This document shows, piece after piece, positions 35,528-44,075 of a DNA stretch of 64,000 nucleotides. The stretch covers positions 1-64,000 of the forward strand of contig NZ_BIMA01000011.1 in the NCBI RefSeq assembly GCF_004000845.1, in the 5' to 3' direction. Made by a program: the position numbers and the translations under genes. This DNA is from Paenibacillus koleovorans NBRC 103111 (GTDB lineage Bacteria; Bacillota; Bacilli; Paenibacillales; NBRC-103111). Under the pieces are notes generated by a model, which had not been told where the DNA came from, searched no databases, and worked only from the letters and a program-made list of their open reading frames with translations. The first letter of the stretch is position 1, and the number at the start of each line of letters is the position of its first letter.

Positions 35528-38509
35528 TTATTTGGTAGAGGCGTCCATTGGAAGGGAGCTGACGGTCGCCACTTGGGCAGAGCCTGCGCCGCTTGCCGCA
35601 CTGCCGCCGATTTCCCTTGCTTCGCCGCCGGTCTTTATGCGCTTCAGAGGCCACCAGTTCGCTTCGCCGAATAGCATGGCGATCGCCGGTACGACGAGCC
35701 CCATGAACACGGTCGTATACAACCCGAGTCCGATCACGATGCCGGCGCCGATCTGCACGAGCGTGGTCACGCCCGAGTACATGAAGGCGGCGAACGTGCC
35801 GCCCATGATGACCGCGGCCGAGATGATGACGCCTCCGGTTGTGGTCATCGCCTTGGTCATTGCCGGAATGACGCCGCCCGGACGATACTCTTCCTTGAAG
35901 CGAGCCATCAGGAAGATGCTGTAGTCGACCCCTAGCGCCACGATCATCAGAAAGACGAAGAACGACACCGTCCACGATAACCCAGGGTAGCCGAGCAGCT
36001 GGACGAACAGGAACTCGATGATGCCCATCGTAATCAAGTAATTGAACGCCAGCGATATTAAAATGTAAAGCGGCGCTAGGATAGAGCGGAGCAGAAGCGC
36101 CAGCACGAGATAGATGCCTAGCAGCACGAGCACGCCCGTGCGGATGAAATCGTCGTTCGAGATGCGGTCCAGCTCGTGGTACTGGGCCGTCGTACCGGCC
36201 AGCTTCACATCGGCGTCGACGATCGCCGAACCGTGGAAGCTTTGTGCGATCGTCCGACGCAATTCGTCCATCGCATCCATCGCTTCCTTCGAATACGGAT
36301 GGCTGCTCAGGATGATCTCGAGCTTGGTGATTTTGCCGTCCGGCGACATGTACACCTCGAGCGAGCGCTTGAAGTCCGGCGAGTCGAGCACGTCGGCGGG
36401 CAGGTGCCAGCCGGCGATCTGCTTGCCGGCTTCGCGCGAGATCGTCTGCTGTGCGGCGCCGATCTGCCCCAGGCCGTCGGCCGCTTGACGCAGGCCGGCG
36501 ACGCCGTCGCCGAGGCCGCGCTCGAGCTGGCCGAGGCCCGTCTGCAGCCGCCCGATGCCGTCGGCGGCTTGCCCCTGCCCGTCGGCGAGCTGGCCGAGGC
36601 CGGCGCCGATCTGGTTGACCGCGGGGGAGAGCGCCCCCGCGCCTTGGGTGAGCGCGCCGAGCCCGCCGCTCAGCTGGGGCAGCGCCCCCGCCAGGCCCAG
36701 CTGCTTCTGCAGCAGGGCTTGGTAGGCGGGGTCATCGCCCAGCGCGGGGTTCGCCTCGGCGAGCCGCGCCAGGTCGTCGCCCATCGAGGCGACGGTCGTT
36801 TCCGCCTGCGCGGCGCCCTGCTGCGTCGCAGCCAGCCCCGAGCGCAGCTCGGTCAAGCCGCCGCCGACTTGGCGCAGCCCTTGCTGCGCGTCGCGGGTGC
36901 TCGCGGCCATCTGCGTCAGGCCGCTTCCCAGCTCGGCGAGCGGCGCCGTGCCTTGCTGCAGCTCGGTGCGTGCCGCGCCGAAGCCGTCCGCGACCTGCTG
37001 AACGCCTTGGCGAACGTCGCCAATCGCCTGCGTCGTCTTGGCGAGCTGGTCGGGCACCGTCAGCTCGCCGATCTGCTGGCCGAGCGGGCGCGTCGCGCTG
37101 CGCACCTCGGCGACATGCGCCGCCTTGGCGACTATGGCGCTGCTCGCCTCGATCGCGGCCAGCGCTTCCGGCGTCCGCATCGAGGCGGCGGACGTGATCG
37201 TCGCCGTCACCGGGAACACCTCGCCCGCGCCGAACTTCTCCTTCACCGTGTTGAAGCCTTGCACGGAGCCGGCGTTCGGATTGATCTCGGCGATATCGTC
37301 GAACGACCGCTTGCCGTGGAACATCATCACGAGCGGCACGGCGATCAGCACGGTCGTCAGGAGCACGGCTAGCGGGCGTCGCGCGGATAAGGCCGCCATA
37401 CGGCCCCACAGCTTCGACTCGCCGTGGCCTTGACCTGGCTTGACCCGGACGGGCCAGAACATCTTCGGCCCGAGCAGGATGAGCAGCGCCGGCGTCAACG
37501 TCAAACCGGCCAGCAAGGTCACGAGCATCCCGAGCGAGACGCCGACAGCCGACTGGTACATGCCGAATTGGGCGAAGCCGATCAAGAAGAAAGCGATCAG
37601 GACGGTGCTGGCTGAGAAAATGACCGTTTTGCCCACGGTCCGCATCGTTCGTACGAGCGCTTCAACCCGGTCATGTCCGTGGCTGAGCTCCTCGCGGAAG
37701 CGCTGAATGAGCAGGATGCAGTAGTCCGTCCCGGCTCCGAAGAGGACCGCGATGAGGAACGACTCCGTGAACGAGGAGACGGGCATGCCCATGTCGGCGG
37801 CGACGCCTACGAGCGTGCGGGAGACGAGATACGACAGCGCGATCGTGAACAAAGGAATGAGCGGTGCGATCGGCGACCGGAACACGATCAGCAGGATGGC
37901 GAGCACGAGTACGACGGTCAACATTTCCGTCTTCTTGAGCCCTTCCTCGCTTGATTTCTGGAAGTCGGTCGAGATCGGCGCGCTGCCCGTCAGCTCGGCG
38001 GTAATGCCGGCAGGCAACCCTTCCTCGAGCGTCTCGCGAATGACGTCCAGATTTTCTTGGGTCGTCGGAGCGTTGTCCGGCTTGGCGAAGTCGATCAAGG
38101 TCAGCAAAGTCGTCTTATCCTTGCTCTCCAGCTTCTGCGCGAGCTCCGGCATCTCGAACAGCGAGGTGACGCCGACGATTTCGAGCGCCTCGCGCTGAGT
38201 GTTCAGTTGCTTGATTTTACCTTGCAGCCATTGCCGGTCGCCTTCCTGTATGCCGCCTTCGCGATGCAGGACGATGACGGCGTTCGAGCGCGACTTGTTG
38301 TCGGGGTTGATCTGGTTGGCAATGTTCATCGCCTGCATCGAATCGGCGTCGGCCGGAATGAACTTCGCTTCCGTCTGCCGGATGATTTGCGTTAGATCGG
38401 GCAGGATGCCGGCTTGCGCGGAAGCCATCAAGCCTCCGGCCAAGACGATCCAGCCGAGCACGATGAACCAACGGGCTTTGGCAAGTGTGCGGATCCATTT
38501 TTCCAACAA
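35528..38509 (-). CDS. MMPL/RND family transporter
   Basis: A 993-residue membrane transporter of the MMPL type (B. subtilis YdfJ/YdgH group). Two blocks of helices surround large extracytoplasmic loops, and the ALGVDYSIFLMARFKEE stretch (core GVDYSIFLMA) in the second block is typical. The second loop contains about 250 residues of Gln/Ala/Gly-rich heptad-like repeats (for example LGSGLTQMA, GLTELRSGLA, GLGQLADGQG), a coiled-coil stalk like that of YhgE/Pip proteins. TTG 38509 with AGGAGG seven bases upstream is chosen; the longer frame from GTG 38551 begins inside the -10 box. Such pumps export lipids or drugs. It is divergent from a tetR gene that probably represses it. Confidence 0.9.
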   Translation of the reverse strand: MLEKWIRTLAKARWFIVLGWIVLAGGLMASAQAGILPDLTQIIRQTEAKFIPADADSMQAMNIANQINPDNKSRSNAVIVLHREGGIQEGDRQWLQGKIKQLNTQREALEIVGVTSLFEMPELAQKLESKDKTTLLTLIDFAKPDNAPTTQENLDVIRETLEEGLPAGITAELTGSAPISTDFQKSSEEGLKKTEMLTVVLVLAILLIVFRSPIAPLIPLFTIALSYLVSRTLVGVAADMGMPVSSFTESFLIAVLFGAGTDYCILLIQRFREELSHGHDRVEALVRTMRTVGKTVIFSASTVLIAFFLIGFAQFGMYQSAVGVSLGMLVTLLAGLTLTPALLILLGPKMFWPVRVKPGQGHGESKLWGRMAALSARRPLAVLLTTVLIAVPLVMMFHGKRSFDDIAEINPNAGSVQGFNTVKEKFGAGEVFPVTATITSAASMRTPEALAAIEASSAIVAKAAHVAEVRSATRPLGQQIGELTVPDQLAKTTQAIGDVRQGVQQVADGFGAARTELQQGTAPLAELGSGLTQMAASTRDAQQGLRQVGGGLTELRSGLAATQQGAAQAETTVASMGDDLARLAEANPALGDDPAYQALLQKQLGLAGALPQLSGGLGALTQGAGALSPAVNQIGAGLGQLADGQGQAADGIGRLQTGLGQLERGLGDGVAGLRQAADGLGQIGAAQQTISREAGKQIAGWHLPADVLDSPDFKRSLEVYMSPDGKITKLEIILSSHPYSKEAMDAMDELRRTIAQSFHGSAIVDADVKLAGTTAQYHELDRISNDDFIRTGVLVLLGIYLVLALLLRSILAPLYILISLAFNYLITMGIIEFLFVQLLGYPGLSWTVSFFVFLMIVALGVDYSIFLMARFKEEYRPGGVIPAMTKAMTTTGGVIISAAVIMGGTFAAFMYSGVTTLVQIGAGIVIGLGLYTTVFMGLVVPAIAMLFGEANWWPLKRIKTGGEAREIGGSAASGAGSAQVATVSSLPMDASTK

Positions 38510-38550
38510 AGTAAGTCCTCCTATCCATGTATGTAGCTTCTCTAGTTTCA

Positions 38551-38579
38551 CTTATACTATAAAAATGACCGTTGGTCAA
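38551..38579 (-). promoter_or_regulatory. MMPL promoter with TetR-type operator
   Basis: On the minus strand TTGACC (38579-38574) and TATAAG (38556-38551) are 17 bp apart. The palindrome TGACC-GTT-GGTCA (38566-38578) covers the -35 box and the start of the spacer, as expected for repression by the divergent TetR protein. On the plus strand a possible -10 TACAAT (38605-38610) may serve tetR itself. Confidence 0.75.
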
Positions 38580-38651
38580 TATTTTATACAAGCTGTTTTT
38601 GTGTTACAATGTAAACGCTGTATTACTGTTATTACAACGTGCGGAGGAGTT

Positions 38652-39242
38652 ATGAACCGAGAAGAAAAAAAGCGCGAAACTCGCAAACGCATCATGGAAG
38701 CCGCCGTCAAGCTTTTTTCCGATCAAGGGTATGATTCAACGACCGTCGCGCAAATTACGGAGAAAGCCGGTGTCGGCAAAGGCACCTTCTTCAACTATTT
38801 CAATTCCAAAGAAGAGATCATGTGCGATCTGCAGGGCTTCTGGGCGGTGGACGAGATTATGAAGCTGCGCGAACATCATGGCCCGTACGTGCCTGTCATC
38901 AAAGAGCTGATGATGGAGCTGATCCGTCGCATGCAGCTGAACCGTCCGCTCGCGAACGCGATGCTGACGGGGATGTTGTCCAGCCCGATTAATTTGGCGA
39001 ATCAAAACGATATTTTGCAATCCGTCTATGAGGCCGCCGCCCCGGTCATCCGACTGGCTCAGGACCGCGGGGAGCTCAGCCGAGCCCTTTCGCCGCAAGC
39101 GATTGTGGAGCAGATCGTGCAGAGCTTTTTCGGCTCGATGCTGTTCTGGTGCATGGAGCAGGGCGAGGAGCAGCTGGAGGCGCAGATGCGCGTGACGATG
39201 GAAGTGACGTTGGCCGGCTTGGCCCCGCAAGAAGAAATCTAG
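38652..39242 (+). CDS. TetR/AcrR family transcriptional regulator
   Basis: A 196-residue repressor. Residues ~5-50 form the TetR HTH: RKRIMEAAVKLFSDQGYDSTTVAQI, with core TVAQITEKAGVGKGTFFNYF, so the recognition helix is plain. The rest is an all-helical ligand domain that does not match a well-known subgroup. ATG 38652 has GGAGGAG upstream; the longer open frame is a shadow of the MMPL gene. It is divergent from the MMPL pump with a palindrome between them, the usual setting of a local repressor released when the pump substrate binds. Confidence 0.93.
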   Translation: MNREEKKRETRKRIMEAAVKLFSDQGYDSTTVAQITEKAGVGKGTFFNYFNSKEEIMCDLQGFWAVDEIMKLREHHGPYVPVIKELMMELIRRMQLNRPLANAMLTGMLSSPINLANQNDILQSVYEAAAPVIRLAQDRGELSRALSPQAIVEQIVQSFFGSMLFWCMEQGEEQLEAQMRVTMEVTLAGLAPQEEI

Positions 39243-39336
39243 CAACATGTGAATCCAGGGCTGTCGAATTTCGGAAGAAAATGGTATACTGGCTTCGTGA
39301 GCTTTTGAAGGAGCCTGCAGAGGAGGGATGTTCCGC

Positions 39337-39522
39337 GTGACCATTCAATCGCTAAGTTCTGCGTTCAGTCAGTACCAGGCAAGCAGCTTGCCCGCGGCCG
39401 TCGGCATCATGATGCTCGACAAGGTGAAGGTCATGACCGAAATGCAAGGCGCTCAGATGGCGCAAATGCTTCAACAGAGCGTGCAGCCTCACCTGGGCGG
39501 GAACATCGACATTCGAGCGTAA
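39337..39522 (+). CDS. YjfB family putative motility protein
   Basis: A 61-residue protein of the YjfB family (putative motility protein), recognised by its short helical body ending in the conserved PHLGGNIDI. B. subtilis YjfB is thought to belong to the motility set; its mechanism is not known. GTG 39337 is preferred because AGGAGG ends ten bases before it, while ATG 39328 lies only one base from that ribosome site. A -10 TATACT is at 39285-39290 without a good -35. A terminator follows directly, so the gene is monocistronic. Confidence 0.85.
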   Translation: MTIQSLSSAFSQYQASSLPAAVGIMMLDKVKVMTEMQGAQMAQMLQQSVQPHLGGNIDIRA

Positions 39523-39544
39523 ATGGAATATGTAGTGATCTGGG

Positions 39545-39570
39545 GCAGCCGATTCGGCTGTTCTTTTTTT
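39545..39570 (+). terminator. Terminator after the YjfB gene
   Basis: CAGCCG (39546-39551) pairs with CGGCTG (39555-39560) around an ATT loop, followed by TTCTTTTTTT. Confidence 0.9.
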
Positions 39571-40057
39571 GCGAGCTTCTGGTGCTCGGGGACAATAGGG
39601 AGATGACATAGTTACTGCTAAGCAGCTAGTCTACTCAATCTTCTCCTCCGGTTCATTTGTACGATTTTTCGTGCAAATGGAGGCTCAGATCAGCTACCCT
39701 TTGCAACACCAGCCACTCGAACCATCCGAGCCGCCTCAGCCTCCCCGCCGAACCCGTCAACCAAGTAACCTAGAAGCTTTTACACTCCATTGTTACTTGT
39801 CCGCCGATCCCAGCTTACCCATTCGCTACAGTAGATCCATGTATTCCTGCTAACCTTCTGTTCTTGTCTACTTCAGCAGTCTACTTGGTGGGTAAAACGG
39901 TCGGCAGTAGGCGAAGTGGGGTAAAATTGGTCTACTTGGCGGCTGCCACGATCAGCGGTGGGCCATGTAAAATCACCCATAAACTTTAGCGAATCCGCCA
40001 AGACCGGCCGCTTCCCATCATGCTACAGTTAGCTCAAACGAGAGGGATAGAGGAGAC
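39571..40057. other. Gene-free stretch with a strong hairpin and short repeats
   Basis: No gene is supported. At 39654-39679 CATTTGTACGA and TCGTGCAAATG form an 11-bp stem (one G-U) with a TTTT loop. At about 39870-39965 two diverged copies of a unit starting GTCTACTTGG lie about 60 bp apart. No clear promoter for the following dioxygenase was found. Confidence 0.6.
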
Positions 40058-40882
40058 GTGGTTGAGATGACGGGGCAGCTGGAGCAGTTGGGGTTAACGG
40101 AAGAGCAAATCGCGTTCTACAGGGAAAATGGGTTTGTCCAGGTGGACAATGTGCTGACGGCGGACGAGATTGCAGAGCTCACGTGCTACATCGAAGAAGC
40201 GATGGCGGAGAAGGGAGCGCTTGCCTTTCAAAACTCCGAAGGGGAGTCGAGAAGCAGCTACTACCGTGTGCTGAACCAGAAGGTCAACACGTGGCGGGAT
40301 CACGCCGGCATGGCGCGCTACACGACACATCCGAAGCTGGCGCAGATCGCGCTGCGCCTGTCGGGGGCGGACGGCATCCGGCTGTTCCACGACCATGCGC
40401 TGTGGAAAATGCCGCAGGATTCCAAGCCGACGCCGTGGCATCAGGATTTCGTCTACTGGCCGATGCACGAGCTCGGCAAAACCGCGCTCTCGGCTTGGAT
40501 TCCGCTGGACGATGTGGATGAGAGCAACGGCTGCATGATGTTCATCCCGGGCTCGCACGAAGCCGGTATGCTGCCGGGCATCAGCTTGAGCGATCCGCAG
40601 GATATTTTCGAATACGTGCAAGGGACCGACCTCGACAAGAAAAAGCCGGTGATGGTACCGCTCCGAAAAGGCAGCTGCACATTTCACAACGGCTTGACGT
40701 TCCATTACGCTCACGCCAACCGAACCGATAATCCGCGCCGCGTGCTCGCGATCATTTATTTCCCGGACGGCACGACGTACAACGGGAAAAAACATGTGAT
40801 CACCGATCCGTGCGAGTTCCAGGCCGGCGAGCCGATCCAGGGCGGCCTGTTCCCGCTGCTGGCCAGCAACCAACGCGCCTAA
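40058..40882 (+). CDS. Phytanoyl-CoA dioxygenase (PhyH) family Fe(II)/2-oxoglutarate oxygenase
   Basis: A 274-residue cytosolic PhyH-family oxygenase, distinct from the one at 6.6 kb. His128 and Asp130 in TPWHQDFVYWP are the first two iron ligands; the third is one of the histidines in HNGLTFHYAHAN (210-219), followed by the NPRR arginines for 2-oxoglutarate. LTEEQIAFYRENGFVQVDNVL is the usual family opening (core FYRENGF). AGGAG at 40051-40055 leaves ATG 40067 (11 bases) or GTG 40058 (2 bases) as the start; ATG 40067 is perhaps likelier. The substrate is unknown; it stands alone between repeats and the glycosylation genes. Confidence 0.88.
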   Translation: MVEMTGQLEQLGLTEEQIAFYRENGFVQVDNVLTADEIAELTCYIEEAMAEKGALAFQNSEGESRSSYYRVLNQKVNTWRDHAGMARYTTHPKLAQIALRLSGADGIRLFHDHALWKMPQDSKPTPWHQDFVYWPMHELGKTALSAWIPLDDVDESNGCMMFIPGSHEAGMLPGISLSDPQDIFEYVQGTDLDKKKPVMVPLRKGSCTFHNGLTFHYAHANRTDNPRRVLAIIYFPDGTTYNGKKHVITDPCEFQAGEPIQGGLFPLLASNQRA

Positions 40883-40921
40883 CAAAAACGGAGCTCCTCA
40901 ACAGAGGGGCCCCTCATTCAT

Positions 40922-42394
40922 TCACACACGCTCGCTCGACCGCACCAGCAGCTTCCACGCCACCCACAGCACCGAGCTGACGAGCATCACATCAAAACAC
41001 ACATTGAACAAAAACAGATGTTTGGCCAGATCGGCTTCTCCGTCCCCGATGACAGGTATCAAAAAGGATATAGCCCCGATGCAGCCGACTAGCGCGAACA
41101 GCTCCGCGAACACACGCTGCCGTAAGCTCGCCGCTCGCAAGTACTCCCAAACCAGCACCCCGAAATAAAAAACATACAAAGCGAACACGAACCAGAACCG
41201 GTTCGGCAGCCAAGCCTTCTTGCCTTCGCTCCACAGGCTGAGCTTCGTCAGCACCGCCCCGCGCGGCTGGCCCTCGGACTGCTCGTACGTGCCGAGGTAG
41301 TACGGCCGGATCTTCATCCCTTCCTGCGCCGCCACCTCCAGCTTCTCGAGCAGCCGCCCCGGATGCTTCAAGTAGAATGCCGCAATCTTCGCATGACTCA
41401 TCCGATTATAGAACATTTCGTATAACTGCGGGTCCCGCTGCGGAATCGGCGTGTTCGGCGTGAAAAAATTCGTATTCGCCAGCACCGCCAGCTCCGGGCT
41501 CAGCCCCAGCTCCTGCAAATCCGCCTGAACCGTATCCGAATCCTTCAACACGCCATAGAAGACGGTCTGGTAAATATTGATCTCCTTGAACTGCTTCGGC
41601 GCGAGCGCATACATAGCGGCGGACCCTAACACGAGCGCCAGCGAAAAGCCGATCACCCGACGTCGCCACCCGCGATCCGGGCTGAACCCGAGGAAGCGGA
41701 AGCCCATCAACCCAGCCAATACGCCGACAGGGGCGTTCTGGATTTTCGAGAAAACGAAGAACAAACAGGCCGTGAAATAAAGCGCCAGCAGCCGCTTGGA
41801 AGGTTTCTCTTGTCTTGTCAGCGCGATGCCGAATGCTAGAGTGAGCAGCAGAAAGACGAGCGATACCGGCTCGCCGAACAGCGAGTTGAAATAAGCGACA
41901 TAGGCGCCGTCCGCGAACACGACTACCAGAAGCACCGCCAACAACCCATTAAACGCAATCGACGTCTTCGATTTGTTCCACCGCAGCAAATAATAGAAGG
42001 CGACCAACAGCAGCGCCCCATACAGCAGCACCATAAATCGCATATCGAACACGGAGTTGCTGTGCAGCACCCGATTCAGCAGCGTGGCCGCGAAGACGAC
42101 TAACGTCTGGGTCGTAATGTATGCGCCTTTGCCTAACATTACGAGGCTCCAGTCCTCTATGTAAAACCCGAAATACTTGTCGTCGTAGCTAAGCGTCGGA
42201 TCCAAATAATCGAGCCCGACCGTAGCCATAATCCGCAAAAAGTCGCCATTGTCCGCCATTCCGACAATAGGAGGGACCATCGTCACATAGATGATGATCC
42301 CGCATACGACGGCTAACGTCCAAAACTCAATCGTGCGAACCGCCCTCGACAAGGACGCTGCGAATCGCCACCAAAGCGAACGCCATCGATTCAA
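40922..42394 (-). CDS. Polytopic membrane glycosyltransferase-like protein (WsfD-like)
   Basis: A 490-residue membrane protein with about ten hydrophobic segments and a large outer region in its second half. The early motif GMADNGDFLRI, with acidic residues just after helix 1, resembles the catalytic entry of GT-C glycosyltransferases using lipid-linked sugars. The family matches proteins named WsfD-like in glycan loci of Bacillales. TTG 42394 overlaps the gtrA stop (TTGA) and has AGGAGG nine bases upstream, so the longer frame to 42520 is a shadow. With GT2 and GtrA it forms a likely three-part system that adds sugars to a cell-surface polymer outside the membrane. Confidence 0.75.
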   Translation of the reverse strand: MNRWRSLWWRFAASLSRAVRTIEFWTLAVVCGIIIYVTMVPPIVGMADNGDFLRIMATVGLDYLDPTLSYDDKYFGFYIEDWSLVMLGKGAYITTQTLVVFAATLLNRVLHSNSVFDMRFMVLLYGALLLVAFYYLLRWNKSKTSIAFNGLLAVLLVVVFADGAYVAYFNSLFGEPVSLVFLLLTLAFGIALTRQEKPSKRLLALYFTACLFFVFSKIQNAPVGVLAGLMGFRFLGFSPDRGWRRRVIGFSLALVLGSAAMYALAPKQFKEINIYQTVFYGVLKDSDTVQADLQELGLSPELAVLANTNFFTPNTPIPQRDPQLYEMFYNRMSHAKIAAFYLKHPGRLLEKLEVAAQEGMKIRPYYLGTYEQSEGQPRGAVLTKLSLWSEGKKAWLPNRFWFVFALYVFYFGVLVWEYLRAASLRQRVFAELFALVGCIGAISFLIPVIGDGEADLAKHLFLFNVCFDVMLVSSVLWVAWKLLVRSSERV

Positions 42395-42852
42395 GATTCG
42401 CCACCTCCTGCACGCAGCACCGGTCCCCCCGGCACCCGAAATGTGAAGAAGCGATGGCCAAGGTAGTTCGTAATCGTATAAACGCCGTTTCCGATCAAGA
42501 TCGCCACATTTTCCGCCCACTTCGAGCCTTCGACGCCTATCAGCCCTAATCCCCAGTGGCTAAGCATAATTCCAAGCTGGTAGGAGCCGAAATAGCAGAC
42601 CAGAATGACGAGCACGAACTTCCAGGCGCTGCGGCCGACGCTGACATCCGATTTGAACGTGAATTTCTTGTTCAGCCAGTAGCTGACAATCGCCCCGATC
42701 GTATTCCCGAGAAAGGTGGACACCCAGTAGTTGAAGCCGGCGAGATTGAGAAAAGCGTAAGCGGCGGATAGTCCGACCAGGGTGTTAAGCACGCCGACGA
42801 ACAGAAACCGCACGAAAGAATGATTCCAATACGCTTGCAGTCTGGCGTTCAT
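42391..42852 (-). CDS. GtrA family membrane protein
   Basis: A 153-residue GtrA protein with four predicted helices and the family phrases FLFVGVLNTLVG and SYWLNKKFTFK near residue 58, plus NYLGHRFFTF near the end. GtrA proteins are thought to flip undecaprenyl-phosphate sugars across the membrane. It overlaps the GT2 gene (TAATG) and the following WsfD-like gene (TTGA), so all three are tightly coupled. The last ~13 residues are Gly-rich and outside the usual family length. Confidence 0.92.
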   Translation of the reverse strand: MNARLQAYWNHSFVRFLFVGVLNTLVGLSAAYAFLNLAGFNYWVSTFLGNTIGAIVSYWLNKKFTFKSDVSVGRSAWKFVLVILVCYFGSYQLGIMLSHWGLGLIGVEGSKWAENVAILIGNGVYTITNYLGHRFFTFRVPGGPVLRAGGGES

Positions 42853-43961
42853 TACTCCGACCCTTTCACCGGCTGCAGATCGGCACGTGCGCCTACGCCA
42901 GGATCAGCCGCCCCACCGGCACCGCCAGCGCCGCCAGAACCACCAGAACCACCAGAACCGCTGCCGAGCTCACTAACCGCTCCCACGGCCATACGCGAAA
43001 CTTGCGGAATCAGCTCTGTCTCCACGATGAACAGTGGACGATGTTTGACTTCCTTGTAAATTTTACCGATATACTCGCCGATCAACCCCAAGCTGATCAA
43101 CTGGATGCCGCCGATAAACCAAACGGACACGACGATGGACGTCCAGCCTTCGACCGTGTTGCCGACCATTTTCTGAATGATCGCATACAGCCCGGCAATA
43201 ACGCTCACAAGAAACATCAGGAAACCAGCCGTAGAGACGAGCCGGATCGGAGTGACGCTGAGCGAGGTGATGCCGTCCCAGGCGAACGCCAGCATTTTCT
43301 TCAGCGGATACTTGGACTCGCCGGCGAATCGCTCATGACGGTCGTAATACACGTTGGTCGACTTGTAGCCCACCATAGGCACGATGCCGCGCAGGAACAC
43401 GTTCACTTCCTTGAACCGGTCGAGCTGCTCCAGCGCGCGGCGGCTCATCAGCCGGTAGTCGGCATGGTTGTATGTAATCTTGACGCCCATGCTCTTCATC
43501 ATCTTGTAGAACGATTGAGCGGTGAACCGCTTGAAGAATGTATCGGTATCGCGGCTCTGGCGCACGCCGTAGACGATGTCGTAGCCTTCGTGGAACTTGA
43601 TCATAAACTCGCGAATCACGTTCGGATCGTCCTGCAGGTCGGCGTCGATCGAGATCGCACAGTCGGTCCGGTGCATGACGGATTTCAACCCGGCGAGCAG
43701 CGCGCTCTGGTGGCCGGCGTTGCGGGCAAGCTTCAGCCCCGAAATATGCGGATGCGTCCGGTGATACTTCTCGATCAGCTCCCAAGTCCGGTCCCGGCTT
43801 CCGTCATCGACGAACAGCACGAAGCTGCTCGGGGCGGCCAGCTTGTCCGCTACCAGCCGCTCCACGACGGCCGTCAATCGAACGACCGTTTCCGGCAGCA
43901 CTTCTTCTTCGTTATAACAAGGCACTACTATGCTTACGACAGGCAATTTCCCAATACTCAT
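42852..43961 (-). CDS. GT2 family glycosyltransferase (polyprenyl-phosphate sugar transferase, GtrB/CsbB-like)
   Basis: A 369-residue enzyme expected to transfer a sugar from a nucleotide donor to undecaprenyl phosphate at the inner membrane face. It has SIVVPCYNEEE at residue 10, VDDGSRDRT near 51, the metal motif SIDADLQD near 100, YGVRQSRDTDTFFKR near 130 and two C-terminal helices ending in the GEYIGKIYKEVKHRP stretch typical of GtrB. The last ~35 residues are a Gly/Ser/Ala-rich low-complexity tail. The AGGAG before ATG 43961 is rather far (14 bases). It is the first gene of the GT2-gtrA-WsfD-like operon, behind its own promoter. Confidence 0.92.
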   Translation of the reverse strand: MSIGKLPVVSIVVPCYNEEEVLPETVVRLTAVVERLVADKLAAPSSFVLFVDDGSRDRTWELIEKYHRTHPHISGLKLARNAGHQSALLAGLKSVMHRTDCAISIDADLQDDPNVIREFMIKFHEGYDIVYGVRQSRDTDTFFKRFTAQSFYKMMKSMGVKITYNHADYRLMSRRALEQLDRFKEVNVFLRGIVPMVGYKSTNVYYDRHERFAGESKYPLKKMLAFAWDGITSLSVTPIRLVSTAGFLMFLVSVIAGLYAIIQKMVGNTVEGWTSIVVSVWFIGGIQLISLGLIGEYIGKIYKEVKHRPLFIVETELIPQVSRMAVGAVSELGSGSGGSGGSGGAGGAGGAADPGVGARADLQPVKGSE

Positions 43962-44025
43962 CGGCGTTCTTGAATCTCCTCATCTATTAAGAAATCATTG
44001 TGACAACAGGCTAGGATTTGAACTC

Positions 44026-44054
44026 ATCATAACCCTTTCTTCCAACCAAATCAA
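44026..44054 (-). promoter_or_regulatory. Promoter of the GT2-gtrA operon
   Basis: On the minus strand TTGATT (44054-44049) and TATGAT (44031-44026) are 17 bp apart, about 65 bp before the GT2 start. Confidence 0.75.
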
Positions 44055-44075
44055 CCGCATCGCTCTATCCGACGA

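Noticed and set aside
38510-38551. GTG 38551 as MMPL start
   Set aside because: The codon lies within the -10 box and has no ribosome site; TTG 38509 has AGGAGG at good distance.
40885-40915. Bidirectional terminator between the second PhyH gene and the WsfD-like gene
   Set aside because: The best stem has mismatches and no T run on either strand.
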